Positions 54,401 through 64,000 of a stretch of 64,000 bases of DNA are shown in pieces. Position 1 is the first letter of the stretch. Each line of letters begins with the position of its first letter. The stretch is from Dinochytrium kinnereticum (lineage: Eukaryota > Chytridiomycota > Chytridiomycetes > Chytridiales > Chytridiaceae), in the NCBI GenBank assembly GCA_027604005.1, contig JADGJT010000025.1, positions 2,569 through 66,568 on the forward strand. The letters are read 5' to 3'. The notes under the pieces are model-generated. The model was not told the origin of the DNA. It did no database searches and saw only the letters and a list, made by a program, of their open reading frames with translations. A program made the translations under genes and the position numbers.

Positions 54401-57219
54401 TGCAAATTGTTAGTACTGCCATATGCAAAAAATGCAAGGAACCTTGATATATTCTACTCGTAAGTCATCCGAAGTTAATGATACTACGCTTTCCACAAAA
54501 GGTGTCTTGATTAACTTGCGGCAGAATCTCTCCGATGCATGCATAGAAGCCAAGAGAACCGTTAAAGAAGGAAACAAAAACCGACGAAAATCTTCTCCGT
54601 CGCTTGTCCGCGACCGTTTAGAAGGCCCTAATTTATCTGATTCCCCGTCCAGCATCAGAAAGGGGTTAAGGCATGCTAGAGCGAAAACTTCATGAAGTTG
54701 GCAGAGCATATTTTCGGCGATGGATTGGTGAGAGGGAGGCAAGCGGGCGCTTTGTAAAATGCAATCAAGAAAAATCGCGCACAGATCCGCTACGCTAGAA
54801 TTTGCAGATGAGTTAGAAGCTTGCTCTTTACTACTAGTAAGGCGGGCGCGCTTGGCTTTCGTGTTGCCAATCATTTGACCGAGAGGGGTGAGTGTATCGA
54901 CAATAAAGGAAATAAGGCCGACAACTTCTGCAGGAAGAGCCCGAGAAATGCAAGCTCTGAACCTATTGGCGTTGCAAAAACATATTTTAATATAAATATA
55001 TAAGACATGGAAAGAAATATACTTCTTACTCAGCAAGAATATCTCTTTCAATAATTATTGAACCGTAACTGAAGTTCTCATCAGGCGCCTCTTCACTAAT
55101 GACAACCAATCGCATTAAAAGCTGATCCAGGTCGTGAGCTTTAGACATGGTTCGAATCAGAGAAATTAAAAACTCCTTTCTCTCCTTGCTAATTGGAGAG
55201 CCTCGTTTCTAAGTATAAATAAGAAAGCAATTTCTAAAGTTACAATACAAACCTGAACGAGGCACGGCAAGATTCTATCAAAAAACTCAAGAATGATGTT
55301 CATATCCATCTCAAGGATGCTCGTCAGCCCACTGAACAGAGGTCCATCATTACAGGGCACACTATCACTCTCAAGCGATTGAACTAGATCCCTACAAACG
55401 CTCTTCAGAACAACAAGCTGAAACTCTGAAGAGGCATCTCTAGTGCGACGGTATACATTCCTGGCAAGCATTCGCGCAAGCATTGATGATATGACTGAAA
55501 TCTTCTCTGATTCCAAGCTAGATAGGCTGTTGTAGAAAACTGAAAAGACTGAAAATCCGAATGAGAAAGCTTCCGTTTCAAGAGAAGCGATTGCGTGTGG
55601 GTGAGAGGCTTGAATCGTTCGGATAGCCAAAAATCTGTCAAGAATGGTACAAAGTTCTGCACGGACGTACTCTGCCTCCCCAGATGCATCTAAGCCTTCA
55701 CGGATCACATCAAATATCTTTTTGGGATAGGCAAACTTGGTCGAATCGCGTTTCTTTCGATCAGGCCCTTTCGCACCTTTATCTTCCTTGGCGAGGATAA
55801 GCTGCTTTACAACACCGACAAAATCGGATATATGCTCGTGGTGAAGCAATCCTTCGTCGATTATCAAGATTAAATAGCCCCGCAGCCTTTTCCACCCTTC
55901 CAAGATAGTGAGTGGAGGCTGCGTTGATGGCAAAAAGGATTTTCGATAAAAGCGATCTTCAGGATCAACTTCCAAGCAAGAAAGTCCGTGATGAATACGT
56001 AGCAACGGAAAAATAAATTTACTGACGGCCAAAGACGCAAACACCTAGCAAAAAAAATTTTCATAATAGTTAGGCATGCAGAAATGAAATACGAAACGTA
56101 GGCAGCTTACCTTTTTTTGATTAGGTGCCATCAGAAGAGCGTCATGAAGAGTCGAGGATAATGTAAGAGATAAACTGAGAAGCTCTATCGCATATCTTTC
56201 TCGCGAGGCCAACCCCTCGTTGTCCATCTCTGCACTCCATGGTAAATTTTCGAGGGGTTTCAAAGAGTGTGGCTGCATTTCCGCCAGTGATTCAAGCACA
56301 TGAGAAGTAAGCGATACGTAATTGTCGAGAGTTGGGCGGAGAACATCATGCACTAGCGCTTTTGAAAGAAGTGATTTTAAGCAAGAATGCGCCGTCCGAA
56401 GGAGAAGAGAGGCATATTGGTTATCTCCATCCTGTAAAGCGTCCACATCCATTCCCTTTTCATTCTGAACGAGGTCAATGTGTCTTGCCAAACTTTGTAG
56501 CATGACACCAATGGTTGTAAAAAATCCGGGAAGTCGGATGGGAGATCCGTCAGACTCCACTAAATCCTCATCACATTCAGGCATATCCCCACGATATTTA
56601 TCGACCAAATTGGAGTTGTTCCATCCGTCTTCGATGGTGTTGAAATGTGACGATCCTGGAAACCTCCTTGACTGAGAGAGGTTCCTTAAAATCTCATCCA
56701 TAAGCCTCCAACAGTCCAAAGTCATGTGAGGGAGAGCTGAAGATCCCGAAATATGCTTCAGGTCTAACCAGGGACCTCTAAATTAGCTCAGTGGAGGATG
56801 CATTTGTGTTTACCGTGCTGTTCCATCATCTCCAGATTTTCGTGAGCTCCCTTTGCGAAAACCTTTTCTGCCTTGTCTTCCTTAGCAGCTGCAGCAGAGG
56901 CATGATACAACATCACTGAGTTCACCCATTCAAGGATCATGACAGCCTTCCTGGGAATATGAGTTTTATAATCTGCCCAGATGTCCTTTGCAATGGTCAG
57001 ACGCTGACCAAGTGAAAGCGAGTTGGTGTTGTTAGCTGCTGCATGCCCATCAACGCCATCAGCCATAAATGCATCCTCAACTGATCCGAGGATTGACGCA
57101 GGACTACCTCCTCCGGTGTATGGTCTAAAGATGCGCTGCAGCTGCTCGAGCGAGAGTCGCTGCTTCATTGAGGTTGGAAGGACTATTTTGACAATTCTTT
57201 TTTTTTTCTTATTTCTCAT
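51425..57219 (-). CDS. URB2: URB2/Npa2-like nucleolar pre-rRNA processing protein
   Basis: Very large helical protein (roughly 1500-1700 aa) with many short introns. URB2 is part of an early pre-60S complex in yeast. The identifying part is the C-terminal domain: HSIAHIIPGICQLISSLMGC, FSKHAPFLISRFVSIQASK, PGVYDALVDGIYSILDICDD and YKKIVSRWKEIAK, the Urb2 C-terminal pattern. The N-terminus MRNKKKKRIVKIVLPTSMKQ is basic; RLTIAKDIWADYKTHIPRKA and VMILEWVN match the N-terminal end of the family in outline. The centre is poorly conserved and I did not verify each exon. Start: ATG at 57219; the codon upstream in frame is GTG. Confidence 0.75.
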
Positions 57220-58065
57220 GGTCGTCACTACAATTCATCACACATTTGGAACCTTCAAAACAGTGTAGGAGAAAAGGTTCGTGCGTTCGTGCCAACAACA
57301 ACAACAACAGAAATGATCATTGTAGAAAAGAAAGGAAGGAAGGAAGAGTGGAAAGAGAGCGTTGGTAAATAATGCCATGTGGAGTTGAAAAGGAAGATTT
57401 AATACCCAACCTTTCGGTAGATTGAAGGAAGGAGGTGTGACCCCCCTCAGGAATGTTACTTCCCGAATGCTGGGATGTCATCCGTTCAGATAACCAACCC
57501 AAACGCTCCCTTTGAAAAAACAACTGAACAAAACAAAAGCAAACGGCATCAAACAAAGAGCGAAAGCTAGAAGCACAGATTCATGAAAAAAGAACCATCA
57601 CAGAACAATGTCAAATGCATCCTCAGGGGATGTCAGAGTCACTCCCTTCCCCCAGTTCAATATCTGCTGTTGAAAATAAAGAGTAGAACATCTCCCACGA
57701 GATATTCCTGCTACATAAAGGTCACACATGATGACACAGATGTTGCGGGTGATAAGCCTGTGTGAAGATACAAGAAAACGTATATTTGTACAGAAAAACT
57801 AGGATACCTGTGTGAAGATATAAGAAAACGTAGTCTTCAGATATCTCACACTGAAACATGAAAAGAGAGAAAACAGTCACGTGATTACACGTATCTACCC
57901 GAGATACATCTTCAGGTAGATACATTAACAAACAAGAAAAGCCAAGGACGAATATCCGAAGGAACAATAAGCACGTGAAAGCTCTAACAAGAATATTCCT
58001 CAACAGCGGGATATTCCAGCCACTGCCCCTTCATTGAAGATGCCACAATGACGGTCAGCCCGTAC
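57220..58065. other. Gene-free boundary between gene block and transposons
   Basis: No convincing coding sequence. It holds a short (CAA)n run near 57296-57310 and a direct repeat CCTGTGTGAAGATAYAAGAA at 57760-57779 and 57807-57826, each followed by AACGTA. A-rich overall; it may include remnants of an older element. Confidence 0.45.
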
Positions 58066-58503
58066 TGTTAAGTTTACGCGTTTTGACGCGTTCTGGGGAG
58101 ACTGAAGAACCCCAGACTAACTATTCTTCCCTCCCATATTCTTTTTATTATTCTAAGTTATGTTTGAACTTCTTTATTGGTTTCTTTTACAGAAGGGTTT
58201 GCGGCAAGGACCCCGCGGCCGCACGTCAGTGGTGACGCCTCACGTCGCAGAAAAGATAATCCTTACAGACATAAAAATATCAGGATGGGAAAAGGTGGGA
58301 AAATAACTCTTGAAAAAGAAAACCCTCTAAGTTCTAAGACGCACAAAGTAAGATCAGACCCCAGCACCGCTGGCACTTGCCAGCGGGAAGTTCTTTGTTG
58401 AATTTTTAACAGTTATGAGCCCCGCTCTGCATGATATCTTTTTGTTGGGATTTAAGGCACATTGCCGACCCAACAAACATAATAAACAGGATCTTATTAA
58501 CAA
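58066..58503 (+). repeat. 5' LTR of the copia element
   Basis: It begins TGTTAAGTTTACGCG and probably ends TTATTAACA (about 58495-58503), so the ends are TGTTA...TAACA. Its first part matches, in inverted orientation, 63754 down to about 63370. The 3' limit is an estimate, because the second copy is deleted there. Confidence 0.7.
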
Positions 58504-58954
58504 CTAGTCATCTAGTTATGGAGGTCTACCCTGAGGATGGCTCCCAAGCCGTCCGCCAACGTTCCAGCCTCCATGCTGGTCAACGGCACGTGGTTCTACA
58601 CCTATAAGGCCAAGCCTCTCATCACCTCCAGACAAGGTAAGTCGTCTTGGTGTCTCCCAAACCTCAGACCTCCTTCAGCCTGCAAGGATCTTTGAGATCT
58701 TGCCTCCACCTTATGTCTAGCCCTTTGGCCTAGCCATGAGGTTACTGATCTGCTACAGACTCAGTATCTCTCCTTTACTCTTTAGTATCTATCCTTTAGT
58801 ATCTCTTATATATATACATGTACTTCATCCATATTTAGTACACCAAATATATTTTCTTCTATCTTTGGCATCAAAGCCTTCATCCCGCATATTCGCGACA
58901 CTTTTGATATTGCATTGTGTGAACTCTTTTCTTACCCGCCCTTTCCAGTCCAAG

Positions 58955-59587
58955 ATGTCCACTTCCTCAAGCGACCCTATGAGCGGCCTGTTACAAACCA
59001 CTGGTGTATTTGGCGAAACCGGTGACAAGGACTGGGTCAACTTCTCCATCGTTATGGAAGCTTTCCTTGACGCCGGCGACCTCTGGTACATCGCTGAGAA
59101 AGGCCAGGATCCCGTTGCCTACGACGACACCAGAGTACCAATTGTTAGAACCCCGGAACAAGTAAAAGCCGACAAAGACGACAAGAAGGCCCGCGTTATC
59201 CTTCTCTCGAAACTGTCACGAGCAAACCTCCGATTGGTTGTCAACAAGAAGTCAGCAAAAGGCATGTGGGACGCGCTTAAGGCCATTTACGCGACAGCCA
59301 TCAACAACGCCGTCTACCTTCGAGACCTCTTGGCGGAAATTCACTACAAAGCCGGATCAGTTCCCGAGCACATCTCGAAGATCAATGGGGTGATTTTCGA
59401 GATCCGACAGAACGGAGGCAACTTCTCAGACGAGGAACATATCTCAGCTCTCCTAAGATCGTTCCCAAACGATCTCGATTGGAAACCCATCAAGACCATT
59501 AGCTCTGGGTTGGCTGACAAAATAACAAGCTACTTCAGTCAATTGAGTTCGTTACCCAGCAACTTACGGCTCAGTATAGGCAAATGA
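58955..59587 (+). pseudogene. copia gag (UBN2-type) open frame
   Basis: Intact stretch of about 210 aa, with GLLQTTGVFGETGDKDWVNF near the start and KINGVIFEIRQNGGNFSDEE in the middle, the usual copia Gag pattern, ending before the zinc knuckle. A stop or frameshift at 59588 separates it from the CCHC motif that should follow in the same polyprotein, hence pseudogene. The ATG at 58955 is preceded by about 450 bp of leader. Confidence 0.85.
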
Positions 59588-59649
59588 GACTCGCGAACAA
59601 AACTCGTGGAGATACTCGAGGCGGAGGAGGCGCTGCTTTCCAGGCCATA

Positions 59650-60377
59650 AACTGACAGCCCAGACACGAAAATCACCGCAAGAGAAGAACAGGGCTGCAG
59701 TCTGCAAGAATTGCCGTAAACCAGGCCACACGAAGGAAAACTGCTGGGCGAAAGGAGGCGGAAAAGAGGGCCAAGGACCAAGGCAACTAACCAATAAGGA
59801 AGGACATGGCCAACGCAAAAGAAACCCAGAAGACGACGACGAGGATGAAGGAACCGCCTTCATGGGGATGAACAATTCGGATGACAATGATAGCGATGGC
59901 GAAGAAGGTACCACCCCGTTTTACCTTGATTCCGCATGTTCCGCACATTACGTCAGAGACCGAGCGGCGTTCATCCACATCATTCCGTGGACAGGTTCCA
60001 CCACCGTCGGAGACAAGAAGACGGTCAGGATCGAAGGAAAAGGCTTGATATGCTTCAGGAACGACGAAGACCCCAAAGACAGGATCTATGTCAAAGCATA
60101 CTTTACCCCTTCAATGGCCGAAAACCTTCTCTCTTTGGGTCTATTCACGCGTCAAGGCCATGAGGCCATCTTCAAGCCAGATGGTCGATGCGTCCTTAGC
60201 AACATGGGAGCTTTCCGAGGGCGATCCCTTATCAAAGGGGACCGAAAGAAGGGAAACATCTACCCCCTCATTATCTCCCCGCAAGGCGATACTCATCCAG
60301 ATGGACGGGCCCTAATCGCCGTTAATGCATACGCCAAACAGATGTGGAACTTTACCACGAACGGTTCGGTCACCTAA
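59650..60377 (+). pseudogene. copia zinc knuckle and aspartic protease fragment
   Basis: CKNCRKPGHTKENCW (CCHC knuckle) is at about 59700-59745. The next frame reads FYLDSACSAHYV, the protease active-site region (usually LDSGAS). The open frame stays readable to 60377, with the GAG-pre-integrase-like FTPSMAENLLSLG. The two parts lie in frames shifted relative to gag. Confidence 0.8.
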
Positions 60378-60900
60378 GTGCCAAAAACTTCACAAAGATC
60401 TTTGACCACAAACTGGCGGACGGTATCAAAAATTCGAGGGGCTTTCCATCACCTTGACTGTGAAGTGTGCAAATCGCCAATGCTAAGTGGAGGCCTTTCC
60501 ACAGTCGAGAACATAGAAGCACGACACCCCTCGAAAGAATATACCTAGACACCTGTGGGCCGCACCAGACGGCAGCGACAGGGGAATGTTACTTTACAGT
60601 CTTTGTTGATGACCACACAAACTCATCTCAGTAGTCCCTGTCACAACAACTAAATAACTGAAAGAACGAAACCCGGAGCGACTCCGTCTCATGGAACGGC
60701 TTGGTAAGGGAAAAATTGGGACAGTTTTCTCTGATGATGGCACAGAATTTGCTTATTCTTAGGATACGAGAATGATGGCAACGTTTCCTTGTGCTTCCCA
60801 TTGACAACTCCTACCAAGTGATCGGAAAGCCTTATCGCGCCACCTCGGTCTCCTTCAACGAAACCTTCGTCCAGGAATATGCAGGCACCAATACCTGACT
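60378..60900 (+). pseudogene. copia integrase remnants
   Basis: Short pieces in changing frames (GPHQTAATGECYFTVFVDDH near 60558, TVFSDDGTEFAYS near 60720) resemble the integrase core, with stops between. Heavily decayed. 60900-61230 contains only low-complexity coding-like debris. Confidence 0.6.
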
Positions 60901-61289
60901 TTGACCCTTTTTCAACTTCGAGGAGCTAAATCTGGACACCGACGAGGCCAGTGATGACGGAAATGAGGACAGGAGTGCACCTGAGGACGAACCCACAACA
61001 CCGGTCACACCCATCTCAGAAGAATCAACCGATCTATTCCTGACTCCTATCGAAAACACGAGGGCCTACTCAGGAATCAGTTCACCATCAGAGTTATCTT
61101 CTCCATCCACGCCAACACCGGCACGAAGAGACCTTGAGCTCTCATCCCCAACGCATGGAGTCCACCAACCAGAATAACGCGATCTGGCCGTGACTCTAGA
61201 TAGCCAAAACATTTTGGCTATGACGTCCCATGAGGTTTCCTTACTACTTCTCTCCCTGGTACGGAACCAAAAACTTTGGAGAATCCATT

Positions 61290-61577
61290 AGTAAATCAGA
61301 AGACAAGAAAAACTGGCACGAAGCAATGGCAAGTGAGGTCAAGCAACTACACGACCTTGGCACTTGGGAGCTAGTCAAGTTACTACCAGGACGACGAGCG
61401 GTTGGGTGCAGATTGGTATTAGTCAGAAAGAAAGATGCGCCCGGAAAGAAAGAGATCTTCAAAGCTCGTTTGGTGACTCAGGGATTCACCCAACAATATG
61501 GGGTGGATTTCAACGAGACGTTTTCACCAGTAGTCAAAGCCGCCACCGTTCGAGTATTCCTAGCAATCATCAAATAG
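61290..61577 (+). pseudogene. copia reverse transcriptase N-terminal fragment
   Basis: [20 protein letters not shown] begins the RVT_2 domain, followed by [20 protein letters not shown] and [18 protein letters not shown] stop follows, then LDVKGAYLT, and the rest of the palm including the YxDD region is missing. Confidence 0.85.
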
Positions 61578-61734
61578 AAGCGAATGAAGATGAAGGGCCT
61601 GGATGTGAAGGGAGCGTACCTCACGCGACACTGAAGGAAGAGTTTGAGGAAAGGCATGACGGAGATAGGACAGGGAAACCCCTTGGACACCAGCGTAGTT
61701 AACTACTGGTCATTGGTTGAATCCCTGATGTACA

Positions 61735-62040
61735 TCATGACTGTACACGCCCTGACCTTGCCACTGCCGTTGGATTACTCAGCCGATACCTCGAAACACC
61801 TCAAGAAGGTCATTGGATAGCTGCAAAAAGAGCCCTCGGTTACCTCAAGGGGACGCGAGAGCTTAAACTCACTTTCCAACTAGCAAATGACTTCAAGGTT
61901 ATAGGCTACGCTGACGCTGATTGGGCCAACGACAAATACACACGATGATACATAAACGGGTACAGTTTTGCGGCAAATGGCACCTCCATCTAGGGGAAAT
62001 CAAAGCTTCAACCGACCATAGCTGGTTCCACAATGGAAGT
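61735..62040 (+). pseudogene. copia RNase H fragment
   Basis: RPDLATAVGLLSRYLETPQE, then ALGYLKGTRELKLTF, YADADWANDK and a stop, matching the Ty1 RNase H start. The active-site Asp (ADADW) is kept, but the frame is broken. Confidence 0.8.
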
Positions 62041-62059
62041 ACATAACATTGTACTTTGC

Positions 62060-63017
62060 AACTTGGGATGGGACTGAGGACGAAGCGGGAATAAGAATTA
62101 GTGTGAGACGACACATTAGGGTGTTTGAGGGAGTTTTGAGCGATGCTATTGAAGCAGGGATTACCTTTTCGGGGACGAAAACCTTGATCGGGGTCGGGGG
62201 TGGAGGTGTTGGGGCATGACTGCGATGCAGAAGGAAGGCACCCCAAGAGACAAAAAAGGTATGCGATCAGGGAGTGGCCAGCACCTATGAGTGTGAGCCA
62301 GGTTAGATCGTTCCTGGGGGCGGTGGTATGACTTGTCAAAGAGTGTCGTCGCAGTTATTTGTCCTCAAATAAATTCTCGCGCCTTTTCTTGCGATCTTCC
62401 CCGCGTTGTCTCTCTCTCCCTCTGCTCGTTATCTTCTCCCTCGATTCCTCGACTCACTCAGGAACAGTATGATTTCCTCACTCAGATTTTCACTCGAAGA
62501 TTCCCCATTTATTCGTAAAATAAATATTTCCTTTTATACTATCCCGTAGTTTATCACAATGGTATCCCTATCAATTCGTTTCTCCTATTGTCCCCGTTCG
62601 CTGCCCCTATTCCTTTCATTATCCTATCATTATCCTCTCAACTCTAACGCCTTTTCCTATCACTCCTTTATCCCCGAACCGTCCTACTCATACTTTCTCT
62701 TTTGACCGGACAAGATTTGTCCGTCACAGTGGGCACTTTGGATGTATATTGAAGGGTTTTCGATTATCGCCGAGCCGTTATATGCACTGACGAGAAAAGG
62801 GGCTCAACCAGAGTTCCCCTTTGAGGAGGGCGGCGAGGAAATGGAGTCTTTTAAGAAGTTGAAGAGGAGGTTGCAGGAGCCGCCAGCGTTGAGGCCGTTG
62901 GTCTACGGGGACCTGCATTGGCCTCCAATGTTGACGGTCGATGCTGGACCGTCAGGAGAGGGAGGGATGATAACCCAGAAAGATCTGGGAGGGAAAGTGT
63001 TTGCGGTCAGGTACCTA
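62060..63017 (+). pseudogene. Ty3/gypsy RT/RNase H fragment, split by an insertion
   Basis: On the left, VFEGVLSDAIEAGITFSGTK, VEVLGHDCDAEGRHPKRQKR and AIREWPAPMSVSQVRSFLGA match the end of gypsy RT. After the inserted element (62325-62729), the RNase H part continues MYIEGFSIIAEPLYALTRKG, SFKKLKRRLQEPPALRPLV and MLTVDAGPSGEGGMITQKDL. Small deletions and a frameshift are present. It belongs to a different superfamily from the copia sequence on both sides. Confidence 0.82.
62325..62729. repeat. Probable solo LTR nested in the gypsy fragment
   Basis: This block of about 405 bp starts TATGACTTGTC and ends GTCCGTCACA. It is flanked by GTGG on both sides (62321-62324 and 62730-62733), a possible 4-bp target duplication. 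The ends TATGAC/GTCACA are near inverted repeats (TGTGAC would be exact). T/C-rich with no ORF, as in a Ty3-type LTR. Confidence 0.6.
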
Positions 63018-63754
63018 TCGCCGTTTTCTTGTTAGAGACCAATTGCAGGTTTGCCCGTGACAGCTTTGAGGCAGGCCTTCTTGTCATCTTTGTCTGCCTT
63101 TACTTGTTCCGGGGCTCTGACGATTGGTACTCACGTGGTGTCACTGGGAATCGGATCTGGACCCTCCTCGACGATGTACCAGAGGTCGCTGGCGTAAAGA
63201 AAAGCCTCCATAACAATGGAGAAGTTGACCCGATCCTTGTTCCGGTTTCGCCAAAAGCGCCGGTAGCTTGTAAGAGGCCGCCCATATGATCACTTGATGA
63301 GGTAGACACCTTGGACGGGAGGTGAAATAAGGCATGTAAAAACAAGTTCCCACAATGTAGTATCAGAAAAGATGATTCAAGACGGTGCTCATAATAGTTG
63401 AAAATTCAATGAAAAACTTCCCACTTGAAAGTGCCACCGGATGCTGGGGATCTGATCTTACTTTTTTTTTTGTTGTAGGCATTTAGAACTTAGAGATTTA
63501 TTTGCTTGTCGAGAGAGAGAGTTTTTTGAGTGTACCATCCATCGTTTTGACCTTTCCCTTCTTATCCGTTAGGCTATTTTCTCTCTGCGAATTGAAGCGT
63601 CACCACTGACGCGTCGCCGCAGTGCCCTTTAAACAGAAACCAACAAACAAGTTTAAACATAACTTAGAAGGGTGAAAAGAAGAGGGGGGGAGAAAGGAGT
63701 TCATGTTCAGTGCTGAGATTCCGCCAGAACGCGTCAAAACGAGTAAACTTAACA
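63018..63754 (-). mobile_element. Inverted partial copia copy (LTR plus gag start)
   Basis: On the minus strand from 63754, the sequence matches the copia LTR (58066 onward), then jumps, with a deletion of about 480 bp, to the gag leader and gag start near 63317. Gag is traceable (SSSDHMGGLLQATGAFGETG) to about 63018, with a further small deletion. It is cut off where the gypsy fragment starts. Confidence 0.8.
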
Positions 63755-64000
63755 GCAGGCGGCACCACGGTTGGGGGGTAGGGGGCTGTTGGACTTCGGG
63801 ATCCGCCTCCCCGTGTTTCTCCTGCACATGAGGGGTTTGGATGTACAAAGGGTCGGAAGAAATGGAATGGACTTAAGACAGTAGCCAATCGGCTGCCAGG
63901 TGTCGTATAGATATCGGACATTATCGGACTCGCAGAGCGTGAAGGTGGTGAAGCAATGAAGCAATGGGGGAAGCAAAAGCTTCTCCCAACTGTGCCAACT
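63755..64000. other. Window end, no recognisable feature
   Basis: Beyond the inverted LTR I see no repeat of the element, no ORF of interest and no RNA gene. Confidence 0.5.

Larger units (their letters stand above)
58066..62040 (+). mobile_element. Degenerate Ty1/copia retrotransposon, 3' LTR missing
   Basis: Order LTR, gag, CCHC, protease, integrase remnants, RT, RNase H matches copia elements. The reading frame is broken by many stops and frameshifts, and the middle of RT is deleted. No 3' LTR follows RNase H; the Ty3 fragment begins there instead. Parts are listed separately. It is not functional. Confidence 0.88.

Noticed and set aside
56770..56800. tRNA-like TAGCTCAGTGG box
   Set aside because: No acceptor stem or GGTTCGAAT T-loop at the right distance; it lies inside the URB2 gene.
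57317..57556. Minus-strand frame upstream of URB2
   Set aside because: Composition-biased, no motif, probably chance.
58538..58640. Short frame starting MAPKPSANVPASMLV with a GTAAGT after it
   Set aside because: Lies in the copia leader; no second exon found, so left unannotated.

Overview
This window looks like nuclear DNA of a fungus, most likely an early-diverging (zoosporic, chytrid-grade) lineage. Almost every gene carries many very short introns (about 40-60 nt, GT-AG) with coding phase preserved across them. The genes are fungal/opisthokont core genes, but several are missing from model yeasts: a Hippo/MST kinase with a SARAH domain, PARG, CHIP/STUB1, and an MT-A70 enzyme with an intact DPPW motif. 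The phylum is inferred from this content; nothing in the window proves it. Exon structures were built by eye from splice sites and family conservation.

Layout. 1-1423 is gene-free, low-complexity DNA with a GC-rich minisatellite. 1424-57219 is a compact block of 24 genes, alternating divergent and convergent. In order: CCDC97 (-), eIF2B delta (+), IPP isomerase (-), EFL1/RIA1 (-), CHIP/STUB1 (-), MSH3 (-), a small possible mitochondrial ORF (-), PRCC (-), RBM18 (+), a ~1000-aa PPR-like protein (-), a kinase with two WW domains (+), CAP/Srv2 (-), GPN1 (-), a mitochondrial carrier with C-terminal EF-hands (+), Hippo/MST kinase (-), RecQ helicase (+), PRPF6 (-, intronless), DHX33 (+), a small OB-fold-like protein (+), RPF2 (-), PARG (-), NDC80 (-), an MT-A70 methyltransferase (+), URB2 (-). 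Intergenic gaps are often under 200 bp; convergent stops lie as close as 14 bp and divergent starts as close as 42 bp.

57220-64000 is different: a mobile-element graveyard. It holds a degraded Ty1/copia element with one LTR, a Ty3/gypsy RT-RNase H fragment split by a probable solo LTR, and an inverted partial second copia copy with its own LTR.

The genes do not form one pathway. Themes are ribosome biogenesis (EFL1, DHX33, RPF2, URB2), splicing (CCDC97, PRCC, PRPF6, RBM18) and genome maintenance (MSH3, RecQ, PARG, perhaps the OB protein, perhaps DNA methylation). The most notable points are the MT-A70 enzyme (candidate MTA1-type 6mA DNA methyltransferase), the carrier with EF-hands at the 'wrong' end controlled by a tandem acceptor, the kinase-WW-WW protein, the fungal Hippo kinase with SARAH, and a 6-nt microexon in the EFL1 P-loop.
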